Below, one piece after another: positions 12,178 to 26,000 of a stretch of 64,000 bases of DNA. Each line of letters begins with the position of its first letter. The first letter of the stretch is position 1. The notes beneath the pieces were generated by a model, which was not told the DNA's origin, made no database searches, and saw only the letters and a list, made by a program, of their open reading frames with translations. Source of the stretch: Bicyclus anynana (taxonomy: Eukaryota; Arthropoda; Insecta; Lepidoptera; Nymphalidae); assembly GCF_947172395.1 (NCBI RefSeq), contig NC_069087.1:13101107-13165106 (forward strand). The letters run 5' to 3'. The position numbers were made by a program, and so were the translations under genes.

Positions 12178-13510
12178 CCGTCAGTCTTAGACCATTAATA
12201 ACTGGACGTGGTTCGCTAACCGTTACCCCTCTGGCAAAGATCAAAAATCTATGATCTAATGCGTTTATAAAAACTGTTGCTACAGAATCGATGTTTCATT
12301 GTTGTAATCGTTTTCGTCGTGTAAGGAGCTCCCTAAAAATGCCGGTTTGTGTAGTTAAATGGCATAAAAAACGGCCAAAAACTTGTAGTTTAGTAAAAGA
12401 TGGAGGGAGTAACGTTTCATTTGAAAGTATTTAAACCTTAATTTTATCAAATTTTTATTAAAAACAATTTATAAAAAGAATCGATTCTTTTGACGAAACA
12501 GCCAAACATCGATCAGTAATCGAATATTCTATGTATTTAATCTGTGGATAGTCTAAGCAATGTCACAGTAAATATGTAAGCAGTAGTTTGACTTCATACT
12601 AGAGGTCGAAACGCGAGCTATACCTCAATTTCAATTTCAACTTACTAGTTAAATAGATTTTATTAATTAGAAATAAGACTAACTCACTAACATACTAAAC
12701 TTAACAGATACACTAACAATATACTAACATAAACTAAACTTAACAGATACACTAACGATATACTAACATAGAAAAAAAAAATTAAAACTGTTACTCTTAC
12801 TAATTGAAAAACTTGTTTAATGTAATAATGTAAGGAATAATAAAGAAATTGAGAAAAACATAAGGGATTAAAGGACTAACATAATCTATGGAACCCTACA
12901 CTGCGCGTGGCCCAACACGCACTTGACCGGTTTTTTAATATTTGGTCACGTAGTGTGGAGGTAATACCTAGATGGCATCACCAAAATAAACATATGAATA
13001 CGACCTATCCTTCAAGGTCATTGATTAGTATCCGCCTTATTTAAATCTACCAATCAAAAAACAACACGCATTTTATTGATCACTTCCTATTTTACTACAA
13101 TTTACAAAATATTTTATTTGTTTACATAAAAAAAGTATATTTACAATCACAAAACTAAATGGAAATACAAAGTGGGCAAATGTAATTAAAATGCTGGAGG
13201 CAGGCAGCCCTATCACATGTTTACGTACCGCGCGCTGTAAGTATTTATTTCAAAAATACGGCCGAGTATACTGCTTGTATATATTTTTACTGTGCACAAT
13301 GTGTTTGTTAGTGTGTGTAAAAATTATGCATGTGTGTATTGCGAGTCAAATTTATAGTTGTTTGTAGTGTATGGACACAGATTATACTTAATGGTGTTAA
13401 ATGTTTTCGATGTGTGAGTTTACCTCGTCCCTCTCAAAAAATGTCAGATTTTTTTGTTATTGAATTTGGGTGCGAACCGCGTCCAGTTATTAATGGTCTA
13501 AGCCGTCAGT
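12178..13510 (+). mobile_element. P-superfamily-like DNA transposon, non-autonomous
   Basis: The element 12186-13502 (1317 bp) has 31-bp terminal inverted repeats beginning CTTAGACCATTAATAACTGG with one mismatch. It is flanked on both sides by the identical 8-mer CCGTCAGT (12178-12185 and 13503-13510), a target duplication size used by P and hAT elements. A short frame at 12339-12434 starts like a THAP domain, which favours the P superfamily. The rest is AT-rich with a tandem repeat at about 12695-12775 and no transposase core. Its right-hand part resembles 37683-37910 in inverted orientation. It sits between the divergent ciliary gene and ACK. Confidence 0.7.
12339..12434 (+). pseudogene. 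THAP-domain-like transposase remnant
   Basis: A 31-codon frame opens MPVCVVKWHKKRPKTCSLVK and stops soon after. THAP (C2CH) zinc fingers of P-element transposases begin with a similar Met-x-x-Cys-x-Val pattern, but the second Cys position here appears to be His (KWH) and the frame ends before the rest of the finger. It is best seen as a decayed first exon of the surrounding transposon. Confidence 0.45.
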
Positions 13511-14053
13511 AAATCTAATAATCTGTTTGAAGTACAGTTGCTAGACAATAGACATAGACAACGACAATGATTTTAACCTCTAGCAACTCCAGCTGTCACT
13601 TGTCATAACTGAATGATGATGAGGAATGAACTGTACGGGAATGAATGATAGTTTATTACTATCTGCCATCTCTTTCATTTCCATTGATTTATTGATTTGC
13701 CTTTGCACTTTTGCAAAATATTTTTTTTACATTCACATCATTTATTTGTGGCAGCTTTTAGTAATAAAATGGGATACGAATCTTGTAGTCTTGTATTTGT
13801 TTGTTATTGTTGTGTCGCGATTTAAACTTTAAAACATTATATATAAATAGTACAATCAATCTAGTCATTATTATGACTTCGTTATATCATCGTATGATTG
13901 CGAAATATTCGTAAAGTGTATTGTTTTGTTGTAAGACACACGAGAAACATTTATACTCTCACAAGTAGTAATTTCTACTTCCTGTACGAAATGTTGTTTC
14001 TGACAAGATTTCTAACAATTATAATCATGCTAGGCTAATACGCAATATTTACA

Positions 14054-17000
14054 ATGGATTCCAGTCCAGATTGGTTGTATGAGATACTGCAAAATGTGCA
14101 ACTTGAACAGTTTTATCTGCCTATTAAAGATGAGCTACAGGTAAGTTACGAATTGATTAAAAAACCTGTTTTGTAGATAATTGTTTGTCAACAATTTAGT
14201 ATTATCACTTCAGCATAACCAGAAAAAACATACATACAGTCGAACGTAGAACCTCCTTCTTTTTAGAAGTCGGTTAAAAAGGAAAAACAATTTGTTCTGT
14301 TACTTTTTAATTATCCTGCTATTGGTATAATGTACAGTATATGTACTCTAAACAAATAAAATATTACATGAAAATTATACTAATTTTATTTAATTTTTGA
14401 GTCATACGACTAAGAAGTTTAACCTATGCCTACATTTTCCTAAAGTTATATAATTAAAAGATTTAAGTGTAATAATATTACAGTGAATAAGTTAAAACTC
14501 CATCTAGACATTTTCCTTTTGTCCAAACAAACTAAGCGAATAGTACTTGTAGAGCTTACTGTGCTGTGAGAGACTTAATATTCCGTAGACCAGAGTATAA
14601 AAGAGAATAAATCTTATAAACTAACTTAAAAATTGCTATGTAGTTAGTCTGTACGCCGTAGAAGTCGGTGCAAGAGGATTACCAGCAAAATCTCTATAAC
14701 TTGCTTAAAGACCTTGGCCTTTCTAGAAGTGCAGCTAGTTCTATATTAGAATGAGTATCCAAAGCTGCTCTAATAAAATAAAATAATAAAAATAAAATAA
14801 AAATAGCCTTTATTCTCTGATTGCTGAATACATACAATATACTTAATACTATTACTTAATTTATATACTAGAGCAAACAGGTTGTCCTCCGACATAGGCC
14901 TCCTCCAGACTTTTCCACTCTACTCGATCTCTGGCCTTTCCTCCCCATCCTTTCGGCAGGTCATCCTCCCATCTCTTATGTGGTCGCCCTTGCCTCCTTT
15001 TCCCATCTCTAATAGCTCTAATAGGATCTTACCAAATTTGTCTAGGCAGGGAGAACAACATGAGCGGAGAAGGGGAGTGTCAAGGAATTTCTTAACCCTA
15101 CATCCAGTAGTCACAAGTACTGGACTTTGCTCAGTGTTTTTCTCCCTACCACACAATGGACCCGGCACCTACACGGTAAATCCATGGAATGCTAAGATAT
15201 TTGTCTCACTTTTAGATAACAAGATTAGCACATTTTGATTATGTGCATTCGGAAGACCTTGAAAAGATTGGCATCAGTAAACCAGGCATTCGGCGACTAC
15301 AAGACGCTGTTAGGAAAAAGAAGCTACAACTGTGGAATAGAAAATTTTGGAACAAACTGTTTGGATCGTCAAGCTCTGCATCCCGTGAAAAGACTGAAGT
15401 AGTAAAGCCACAAGCGCTGACTGACTCTAGAACAACTAGTTTTATATTAGAAAAAGATGTTATGTGAGTATTAATTTCTTTATTTATCTTTTTTTTTTGT
15501 TCCATGTTCTTTCACATTCTTTGTTTATCTATTAAAAAATTTATATGGGTCCCAAGGTGCTGGAATGCAACCCCTCACTGGAAAGCTTACTATTGGTCGA
15601 CTCTTCAATGACAATCCTTCCTTCTTCCTGTGTAGGTTCCCGCTGGATTCACTCCATCCAGCTGAGCTTGCTCCAGAAGCTTAGCAGGTCGCAGATAGCC
15701 TCATGGAGTGTGCTGAGGAACCAATGTAACCAAAGGGTTGCAGGGAGCTTCTGGGTGCTGGGGGTTCAAGACTGAAAGTCAATAAAAGGGCTATACCTAT
15801 GTCCAGCAATGGATGTTATTCGGCTGAAAATGATGATTAATGACTTTGTTGGACACAATATACCACTATGATTTATTCCATTCAAAGTTTTGGTAATATT
15901 TTCAGTCTATTAGATTTTACGTCATTTTCACAGTCTATGAATAAAGGGATCCTTAGCGGCAATTAAAGGAATCAGGTTGCAATTCAAGCTACTGTATAAC
16001 AAAAATAGAGAAATATTTTCAAAGTTCAATGCTATTAAAATAAACTTTTATTTACCAATATTTCTCAGGGATTGATATTTATATTGGAAAACTTATGCTT
16101 GCTTTTTACACTTGTAGTTATTTCTTCATTTCATCAGCCTACTACAGGGCAGGCCTTTCTTATAGGAGAGGTGATAGGAGATTAAGCACACTGCGTCTAA
16201 CCTGAAATTTGTTAAGAGTGTCACTTGTTTGTAGTGTCGCTTGACATAGGCCTCCACCAACTGCTTCCACAGCACCCTGACGGCCACAACTCTAGTCTAT
16301 CAAGGCCCCAGAGTTAGGCAGATGTCATCTTCCTACCTTCTTGTTAGTCTTCTTGGTAGTTAGTCAACTCAAGTTGTCTCTCTCTTATAGGCCGTACAGA
16401 CTAATTTAGTATTTTAGTTGAGTACAAGTTCCTCTCGATTAAAATACTAAAGTAGTCTGAGCTAGGCCTTAGGTAGCAAAGTGTTACTTGCTTGTTCTAT
16501 CTTTCGGTCTTGGAGCATAAAATATGACATGTCCAATGCTATCTGAAGTGGTCCATTCTTTCAAGTACATCAGTAACCTTTGAGTTCAGTTGAGGTGATT
16601 CTGTCATTTAGTCTGTTTTACTATATGAATATTATTGTTACAGTTTGTACAACGAATTAGGCAATGGATCATTCGGAGTAGTCAAAAGGGGTGAATGGAG
16701 AGTCTCAGATCAAGTGAAACTGCCGGTGGCCGTGAAGGTGTTAAAGGAAAGTGTATTCTCTCAACCAGGAGTATACGAAGACTTCAAGAGAGAAGTGGAG
16801 GCTATGCACAGCTTGAAACACCCCAACTTGATCAAGTTGCACGGTGTTGTGTTTTACCCTCTAATGATGGTGTGTGAGCTGGCCCCCAAGGGAGCCCTGT
16901 TGGACTTCATCAGATCGCAGAACGGTAAACTCTCCCTGAGCTACATATCCAAGTGGTCTGAACAAGTGGCCGCTGGGATGGCATATTTGGAGAAGAGTAG

Positions 17001-20000
17001 ATTTTTGCACAGAGACCTGGCATGCAGAAATATATTGTTGACTAGTTATGAATTGGTAAGTTATATTTTTATTTATATGATTGACTAGCTGACGACGCGT
17101 GATTTCACCCGCGTGGTTCTCGTTCGCGTAGGAATACAGGGATAATATATAGCCTTCCTCGATAAATGGGCTATCTAACACTGAAAGAGTTTTTCAAATC
17201 GGACCAGTAGTTCCTGAGATTAACGCGTTCAATAAACAAACAAACAAACTCTTCAGCTTCATAATATTAGCATAGATGTAAACTACCGTCAAACATATTA
17301 TGGATAGAGCTTAATAGATTTATTTTGTTCAGATAGAAATCCTCTACAAAAGTATGTTTCCCTCTGAAAGTATTCTTAGGGCTTTTTGAGTCTACAATCA
17401 CTTCGCAATTGTACCCTTGGGATAAGGAAAAGCTTAATGTAAGTCAAAGGCAAGTCAGTTCTAGATTAGTTTAAGCTAAAAAAAATGAGCACAAGAAAAT
17501 TAAATCAATTTCAAAATCCGCGCATTTTATATTTACCTTGATTGATATATATTCTATCTACGGTAAGTATACTTTAGGATAGGGGGAGGGGGGTGGAGGG
17601 GGAGGGGCATAGAGAAGATTGCTTTGGGCATCAAGGTTCAGCGCCGGCCCGAAGTAAATTTTATAATTGAGCGAGATCCAATTATAGTCAATATCAATAC
17701 TACACCAATTGTGAGTGCAAAGGTATGGAACGTGAAGATCTCGACCATACTCTGGAGTGGCCTACGTTCTTTACCATTTAGGCGCCCTCTAGGATTTGGC
17801 GCCTTGAGCGACTGCTCAGTTCGCCGTATGGACGGGACAGCCCTGTCAAGGTTCCTTGATCCAGCACTGAATATTATTTGTATTGAATAGGTAAAGATCG
17901 GTGACTTCGGTCTGATGCGGGCGCTGCCGGACGCGGACGACTGCTACGTGATGAGTGAGCCGCGCAAGGTGCCGTTCCCGTGGTGCGCGCCCGAGTCGCT
18001 CCGCTCCAGGCACTTCTCGCACGCCTCCGACGTGTGGATGTTCGCCGTGGCGCTCTGGGAGATGTACTCCTTCGGCGAGGATCCTTGGATGGGTATGTTG
18101 TTTAACCTCTTTTTTTCCTCCTTTTTCGTATACTGTTACTCGGCAATCTGTCATTTGACATTAAGTCGTTCGTCTGTTGGTTAGAGATTATGTGTCATCA
18201 GAAGAAGTAAGTGCATTCACGGATCTCCTATTTTGCTGTATTCCAGCTATCTTACTTGGCTAGATTTCGAACACTGTTGCGCTTCAGTCTGCAAAACAGC
18301 AGGCTGTCATCTCCTTCAAAATTGTTTGCCAAGTCAGATTGTTTGACATGCATCGCTAGTTGCTCCTGAAACTTAATACTGTAGCACTATATTTCCTGCC
18401 TGACTGTCGTATCATTAAGATCTCTTTGGATATCTTTGTTACTTATGTTGGGATGTTAAAAGGACCTTGGTTTAAAATCTTTCCGTTATCACAATGTTAC
18501 TTGTACTGGCTGATTTAACCTCTTTTGAAATGCAAACTTTAGAAACTATTGGTATAAAGAAGTAGTATGTATGAAATAATCTCCCCAACTGATCTGAGAA
18601 TGGAACCCTTGTTGCAATACCTAAGTACGTTTAACATTGATACTATAATGGTAGTGTTATTTTGTTCTTCATTTAGTGAGACTAAAAAAAATATATCATG
18701 TCGAAAATGGAAAACCATTTATTGAACATTAAATGAGTTTGGTTGCTTTATTCTACAAGTTACCGAGTTGCTGAATACAGTTTCCCTGTAGGCCTAAGAG
18801 CTAGGATGTGATAAAGACAATCTCGTGATGATAGAAAGATATATTATCGACCAATATGTCTTTCTATCGTAATATCGGTGAAATGGACATCTCATGCACA
18901 GTGGCGTAGCTAGGTAACTAAGGGCTCTGGTGCAAACTAAAACAAGGGGCCCTACTAGGTCTATCTAAACTGGTTAGGTTTTATCTAGTAAAAATATTAA
19001 ATAAACAAATGTTTTCCATATGATTTAAAAGGTAAAATTTTAGAATTTCACTCAACAGAGTTGCCATAATTAATTTATTTTGACATTGGGAGAAATTTTT
19101 GAAAGTTCAGTTCTGGTAAGGATTCGAGGGCCCCCTGAGTTAGAAGGACATTGTCAAGCCTCTGAGTAGCTTCGCCACTGCTTATGCAACAAAAGATAGA
19201 TAAGACGACATTGGATTCCATCGCTATTCATCGACAATGCGTCTGCCTCTCGTCACGAGATATGTCATTGACGCATCCAAGGCCTACGAGGACTAAAGTA
19301 AAGCATTAGACAGGCTTTATCAAGTGACCTTGACTTCACCGCACCTACGTCAATATGGGAGTGTTAAACACATTAGTATGTATCGCACACGACTGTTACA
19401 TTATTGATATTATGCAAATAATACTCACTGTGACGCATGGGTGCGCCTTTGCATTGGTAAACGGTTTCAAAAAGAAAAAATGAATGATTTTGTGTATATG
19501 TACACTGATGTCTGAATAATGTTTATTAGATCAATTTGCGTGTTCTTATACTTTCGCGATCATCGTTATCAGCCGATCTTACTGGTCAAATACAAGGTTA
19601 GGTTTTTCTCCATAAAGGAGAAGGGTTATGGGGCACTTACCACGCTGCTACATTGCACGCTGCTACATTACGCACAATACATTGGAGGGTGTATGGTCAT
19701 AATGTTTTACTGCGTCGATCTAACTATCACTATCTGATCTTATATTAATATTATAATGACTTGGAATGGACTAACGGCTTGACGTGCGAGGCACGGGGGT
19801 GTAACGCCAGCAATTTACTGAGAGTTTCTTAGCAGAATATGAGCTTTCATATTTCAAAGCCCGACACTTGAATGACACTGCACGACTTCGTCATTTAAAG
19901 CTCATCAATTATGTAAACCAATAGTTAGCTACTACAATTACTACAAGCAACTAGTTAGCAAAGTCTACTAACTGGACCATTAACCAACGAGTCAGTTCAG

Positions 20001-23000
20001 TTTAAAGCTCAAAGCTCATAAGCAGCAAACGAAAAATCCTCACTACTCCTCAAGTCCCCTACTAGTTCTGTGTTAGAGTTGCATAGGATGTACCTCTCCT
20101 ATGCAGCCCTAACAGATCAAGAGATCTGAGGAGTTCTGGTCATTTTTTCAACAATCTTTCAACTTCCCTCAAATCCTCCTCTCACCTCAGAGTTGTAATC
20201 CACATGTGTGAAGGTCGTGGCCACCTCCATCTCTGATGGTCACGACCTTCCTTAAGGTGTGCCACGTTTTTTTATCTCCGACTGTTTGGAGAGTATCGTA
20301 GATAGTAGACACGAGTGTGGTCAGACCAAAGCGTCAACTACCCAATTATTTCCAGGTTTGAACGGCTCGGAGATCCTCCGGCTGGTGATGCGCGAAGGGC
20401 AGCGGCTGTCGCAGCCGGACGCGTGCCCGCCCGACGTGTACATGCTGATGATGCAGTGCTGGGACCTCAACCCCAAGGAGCGGCCCTCCTTCCTCGGCAT
20501 ACAGAGGTTCATGGAGACCAACAAATGTGATGCCGCCATTGCTAACCTTAGGTAACACTTTTTTTTTTTTTTATTTTATTCTTTACTAGCCGACGCCCGC
20601 GACTTCGTCCGCATGAAACTCGATTTAAACTTTCAACTACGGCGGCCGCGTGGCGCAGTGGGTAGTGACCCTGCTTTCTGCTTCCACGGCCGTGGGTTCG
20701 ATTCCCACAACTGGAAAATATTTGTGTGATGAGCATGGGTGTTTTCCAGTGTCTGTGTGTATTTATACATTATATAAGTATTTATATGTAGTATATAAAT
20801 GTATATGAATATTATAATCTTTAGCACTCATAACACAAGCTACTCTGTATGCTTACTTTGGGGCTAAGTAGTGATGTGTATTGTTTAAGTATATTTATTT
20901 ATTTATTTATAAAAAAAAAAAGTACCCCTATCCTACCCCTACCCTACTTTTCTGGTTGATTTTTTACACCTTGTGTCTTAAAAACCCAAATATCTTATGG
21001 AACCCTATTTTTTTCCAAAATAAAATTTAGCCAATGTTATCTATACTAATATTATAAAGAGGAAATCTTTGTTTGTATGTTTGTTTGTTTGTTTGATTGT
21101 AATGAATAGGCTAAAAACTACTGGACCGATTTTAAAAATTCTTTCACCATTCGAAAGCTACATTATCCACAAATAACAAGTTAGCCCTTGACTACGATCT
21201 CACCTAATGGTAAATGATGATGTAATGATGATGTAAAAAATGGAAGCGGACTAACTTGTCAGGAGGAGGATGAAAATCTATACTCCTTTCGGTTTCTACA
21301 CGGCATCGTACCTTTACGCTAAATCGCTTGGCGCCTTGGCGGTACTTGGGTGGTAACTAGCCACAGCCGAAGTCTCCTACCATCCAAAATGTATAATAAT
21401 AATATGCACGCCCGGTGCATATATGTATTTATGTAGCGTATATTTATGTTTATTTATTTTGCGTATTTAAGTAAGTCTATTTATTTTCCTTTTGGCCTTA
21501 TATATATGTTTATATTGTGCCGGGCGTGAGAGTAAAATGTATCGAAACAATAATAATAATAATTTATTTCAGAATTACAAATCCATATATTGTTAGTATA
21601 TTAGTAGGTAACATTTTTATCTTACTTATTAAATTAAATTAGTACAGTTAGTAACATTGGAAATTTTTAATAATAAATTAAAACCCCACCATCCATAATA
21701 TATAAAAGTGTGTTGTTCCAGCTATCGGAAACACGGACAGATGTCGATAGAAGCGGGCGACAAGATCATATGTATCGACAAGCGGCCGGAGCTGCACTGG
21801 TGGAAGGGACAGAACCAGAGGACCATGGAGATTGGCCTTTTCCCCAGGTACCATATCAGCCGATGGACGTCACGATCCTGCCCCCCTAGCCAAGTGGCAC
21901 GTCGATTCTCTTTCTACGATCGCTAACGCTTCGAAAACTAGAAGGATGTATGGGAATGACATTTGCTATCGACAGGTCACGTGATCAAGATCTGTCATTC
22001 CCACACATTTTTCTAGTTTTCGAAGCGTTAGCGATCGTAGAAAGAGAATCGACGTGCCACTTGGCTAGGGGAACTGAGCCGCCTGCATTCAGTGAATACC
22101 TGCAACTCGCTTGATGTCGTCTATCCGCCTGATGGGGACCAACACTGCGTTTTCTAGCGCGAGGTCGCTATTTCAACACCTTGGTAGGTGGTTTCCCGAG
22201 ATAATCTTAAACAAAGGCACTTATTTCACGGCAACCCCTTCGAAAATCACAGTTGAAAGAAAACTAAGGGTTTCTCGTGAAGGGAAGCTAAGGGTCTAAT
22301 GACTGGGGACGAAAACGAACTGTTTCTGTTTGTCTGTTAGAGAATAACTTAAACTAAAGAACTGATTTTCACGCAGTTCACAGCAAGTGAAAACTGGTTG
22401 AAATATGACAATAATTATAGATTTGAATCCGGACCGGGGCTTGCATATCCAACTTCTCAGTTATGTGCATTTTTAAAAAATTTAATATCATGTGTCTCAA
22501 ACTGTGAAGGAACAACATCGTAAAGAAACCTGCATACCTGATTTAACGTGATTCGTCATTATCAACCCTTATTCGGCTCACTGCTGAGCTTGAGTCTTCT
22601 TTCAGAATAAGAGGGTTTAGGCCAATAGTCCACCACGCTGGCCCAATGCAGATTGGTAGACTTCACACACGCAGAGGCGCGTGTGAAGTCTACCAATCTT
22701 GAAATTAAGAAAATTCTCAGGTATGCAGGTTTCCTCACGATGTTTTCCTTCACCGTTTGAGACACGTGATATTTAATTTATTAAAATTAATTTCTTTCGT
22801 GATATTTAAATTCTTATTAAAATTAATTTCTTTAATTTCTTAGCGTGATTAAAGTCTGGCAATCCTCATTGGGCGCTGGTGGACTAAGGCCTAACTCCTC
22901 TCATTCTGAGAGGAGACTCGTGCTCAACAGTGAGCCGATTGTAGGTTGTTAATGATGATTATAATAACTTGGCTGTTTCTTATTTAGTACGCTGGTGACA

Positions 23001-26000
23001 ATAATGAAAAACAAAAAGGGTTCAGATGTGGCCAAGAAATCTCAGCCAGTTTCACCTGTACGGAAAGGTATGATTAATTATTTTGTATTAGTTTTAATAA
23101 TATATGTGCATTATCTATACTAATATTATAAAGCTGAAGAGTTTGTTTGTTTGTTTGTTTGATTGAACGTGCTAATCTCAGGAACTACTGGTCCGATTTG
23201 AAAAATTCTTTGTGTTAGATAGCCCATTTATCGAGGAAGGCTATAGGCTACATATTATCCCTGTATTCCTACGGGAACCACGCGGGGAAATCCGCGCGGC
23301 GTCAGCTAGTTAGAAATATATACCCTCATCTGTTATTTAATTGTGATTAAAAATAAATGATAGACAATATTCACCTTGACTCATTGCATATAGGTTGCCT
23401 AGTTAAATCGTGACAATAAAGAAATATTAAATTTATAACTAACAATTTTTGGTCAACTTCCCTGCACCACTATTTGGCCTTGTGTAGTTTCACTAGTCCA
23501 TTGGAAAGTTACATTTGGGTTAAGAAGTATAGTACTAGTACAATAAAAATAGTACTTACTTCAAAGCGCTGTAAAACCTTGCTATTGACTTAATGGAAAA
23601 AAAAAGAAATTTTTCTTTTTTACTTATGGTTCTACGACATAAAGTTACTAGACTAAAGTTGTAGAGAATTTAATTTGCAACAAAAAATGTTGACAATTTT
23701 TATTACCACGCAATTAGTTTAAAAGATATGTCGTAAAAAACATTTCAACCCCTATTTTCAATATGGCGGCCGTGGGACTACAGTGGTGACCCCATAAACT
23801 TGGTTTTATCTTTTCACTGATCCCCCTACAAATCAAAAAAATTGCGTCCTCTAAAAAATGCAGGGTAAGGCCTAAAAAATGTAACATTTCAATGGACATT
23901 GATATTTATATGACTAAGCAAATACCACATAGATAATAATAAATTGCTAATGTATGACTAAGTATGATAATATATCACACCATGACATACGGCTGATACT
24001 TCACACCAATGTTAGAATATTTGTGTGTTATCTATACATATTGAATTACATATCTTGACTGTTTTATCCAATGATTTTATACTACTAGATGTGTCGGTAA
24101 AGCGTTGAAACTGAGGCGCACAAAAGTGGCTAATTGTCTTTATTTAATTTAGTTGCATAGTAAATAACAAGTTATTTCAACATTATACCTAAATATTGTC
24201 TACAATGTCGAGTTGTGTGTTCAGTCACTGTAAAAACTGTATATACTCGTACATAAATAATACTAGCGGACGCCCGTGACTGCGTCCGCGAAATTAAGTT
24301 TTTCATAAATCCCTCGGGAACAATGGATTTTTCCGCGATGAAAAGAGTAAAGAGTAAAATCTATTTCCATTCCATATATCAGCCCGATTTGGCTGATATA
24401 TGGAATACGTCGTAACGTATGGAATACGATAACGTTTAGTAGTAGCGGCGTTAAAGTGTAACAAATAGCTATACAAACTTTCGCGTTTAGGATAAAATAA
24501 AATAAATAAATAATAATTAAACACCAAATCGTGCATGTGCGATCAGTGAAGTCTCTTTTGAAGATCTCATTTGGATCACTTTTTGCGATGATGATGATGA
24601 TGATTGTTTTCGACTTTACTTACCACCATTAAATTAAATCATGACATGGTTTGACGTTTCAAAAGTGCTTGTAAACTAAGCCTAATTGAAATAAATGAAT
24701 TATTGAATTTGATGTTTGATATTTCCAAATAACTACATACTGGGCATCAGTGAAATGCGAAAAGCAGGTGATAGGAGAATGTTCTCCTATCACCTGCTTT
24801 TCGCATTTCACTTCAAAGTACATAATATATCAAAAAGGAGAACCAGGCAGTCAAAAGGGAGTAGGTTTCCGAATAAAACAGACTTTGAAGAAACACCTAC
24901 GAGCTGGAGGAGGCTTATGCCGAAAGGCACACTGTGCTGAGAGATTCGTTAAAAAAATTAAAACATAATGTAATAGATGAATTTCTTATCACTGAATAAA
25001 GGGCTTATTATAATGGAGATGATGACTAGGTTTGAATATATTGATTTTTATGATACATTCGGGTAAATAGGGTCAATGTTAACTAATTTATACATAAAAA
25101 GTAAAGATTGACTGGATATTTGCAAATAAATGAGATTATAAAATTTCAAAACCTATTATAGTATTTAGATGAAAATTCATACAGTTTTAGCTTCCTTACA
25201 TGAAATGTGACATTTTTAATACATGAACTATAAACATAAACGCACAAATAACAAAGATATTAGTAATTTTGTTTGAACGCACATACAAACCTAACGATCA
25301 TCACATTACCTACGACGTCATTAGTTCGTGCCTTTTTGTATGGGGCGTTTTTCAGGGATCCGCGGCAGCGCCGCAAATCTGACCCTTTAAATACCTGTAG
25401 CTCCGAAAGTAATGATCGCAGATACCCTGTTACTTTTACAAAATTGCTTTACTTTTAGCATACTCTTAATTTATATACAACTAGCGGATGCCCGCGACTT
25501 CGTCCGCGTGAAACTCGATGTAAACTTTCAACTACCCCTACCCTACCCCTACCCTACCTCTACCCTTTTTTTTTTTTTTTTTTTTGCGCTGGGAAATGCA
25601 TTTACGCATCCCTACTCCAGAGGGTATGTGGGACTCGCCGAAACTTCGGAATACCCACTAAAACCCAGCGGATCCGGCTTCGTCCTTTGGTGACATCACA
25701 GGATCATTTAGCACATTCTACTGTGATGTCCCGACGTTTGTCTCTATGCGTCGCCGCCTACTCTGTTCGCCCTACATTAAGGTGGGAGAAGGTGCGCATA
25801 TCGGCGCCTCCTTCTACCCTGCCTCCGCCTGCGTATGAGGGGAGCATCGGCAGCTTCTTCCCTCGCTCTCTCTTCAGCCTCTTTCAGACCCATGACAGCC
25901 TCACAGAACGACAGCATCACTGTCCAGCACGTTTCACTGCCTATCATGGCGTCAACTACGTCGGGCAACGAGACGGCTCTACCAATAGTGGATGATAGTA

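Noticed and set aside
14882..15238. 118-codon plus frame in ACK intron 1
   Set aside because: Mostly antisense to a LINE remnant. The true exon 2 starts at 15216 in a frame with SAM-like similarity.
20641..20715. tRNA gene-like sequence with A-box and B-box
   Set aside because: It continues directly into a SINE body and poly(A), has no proper acceptor stem or clean 3' end, and sits in the middle of a Helitron. It is the SINE promoter head.
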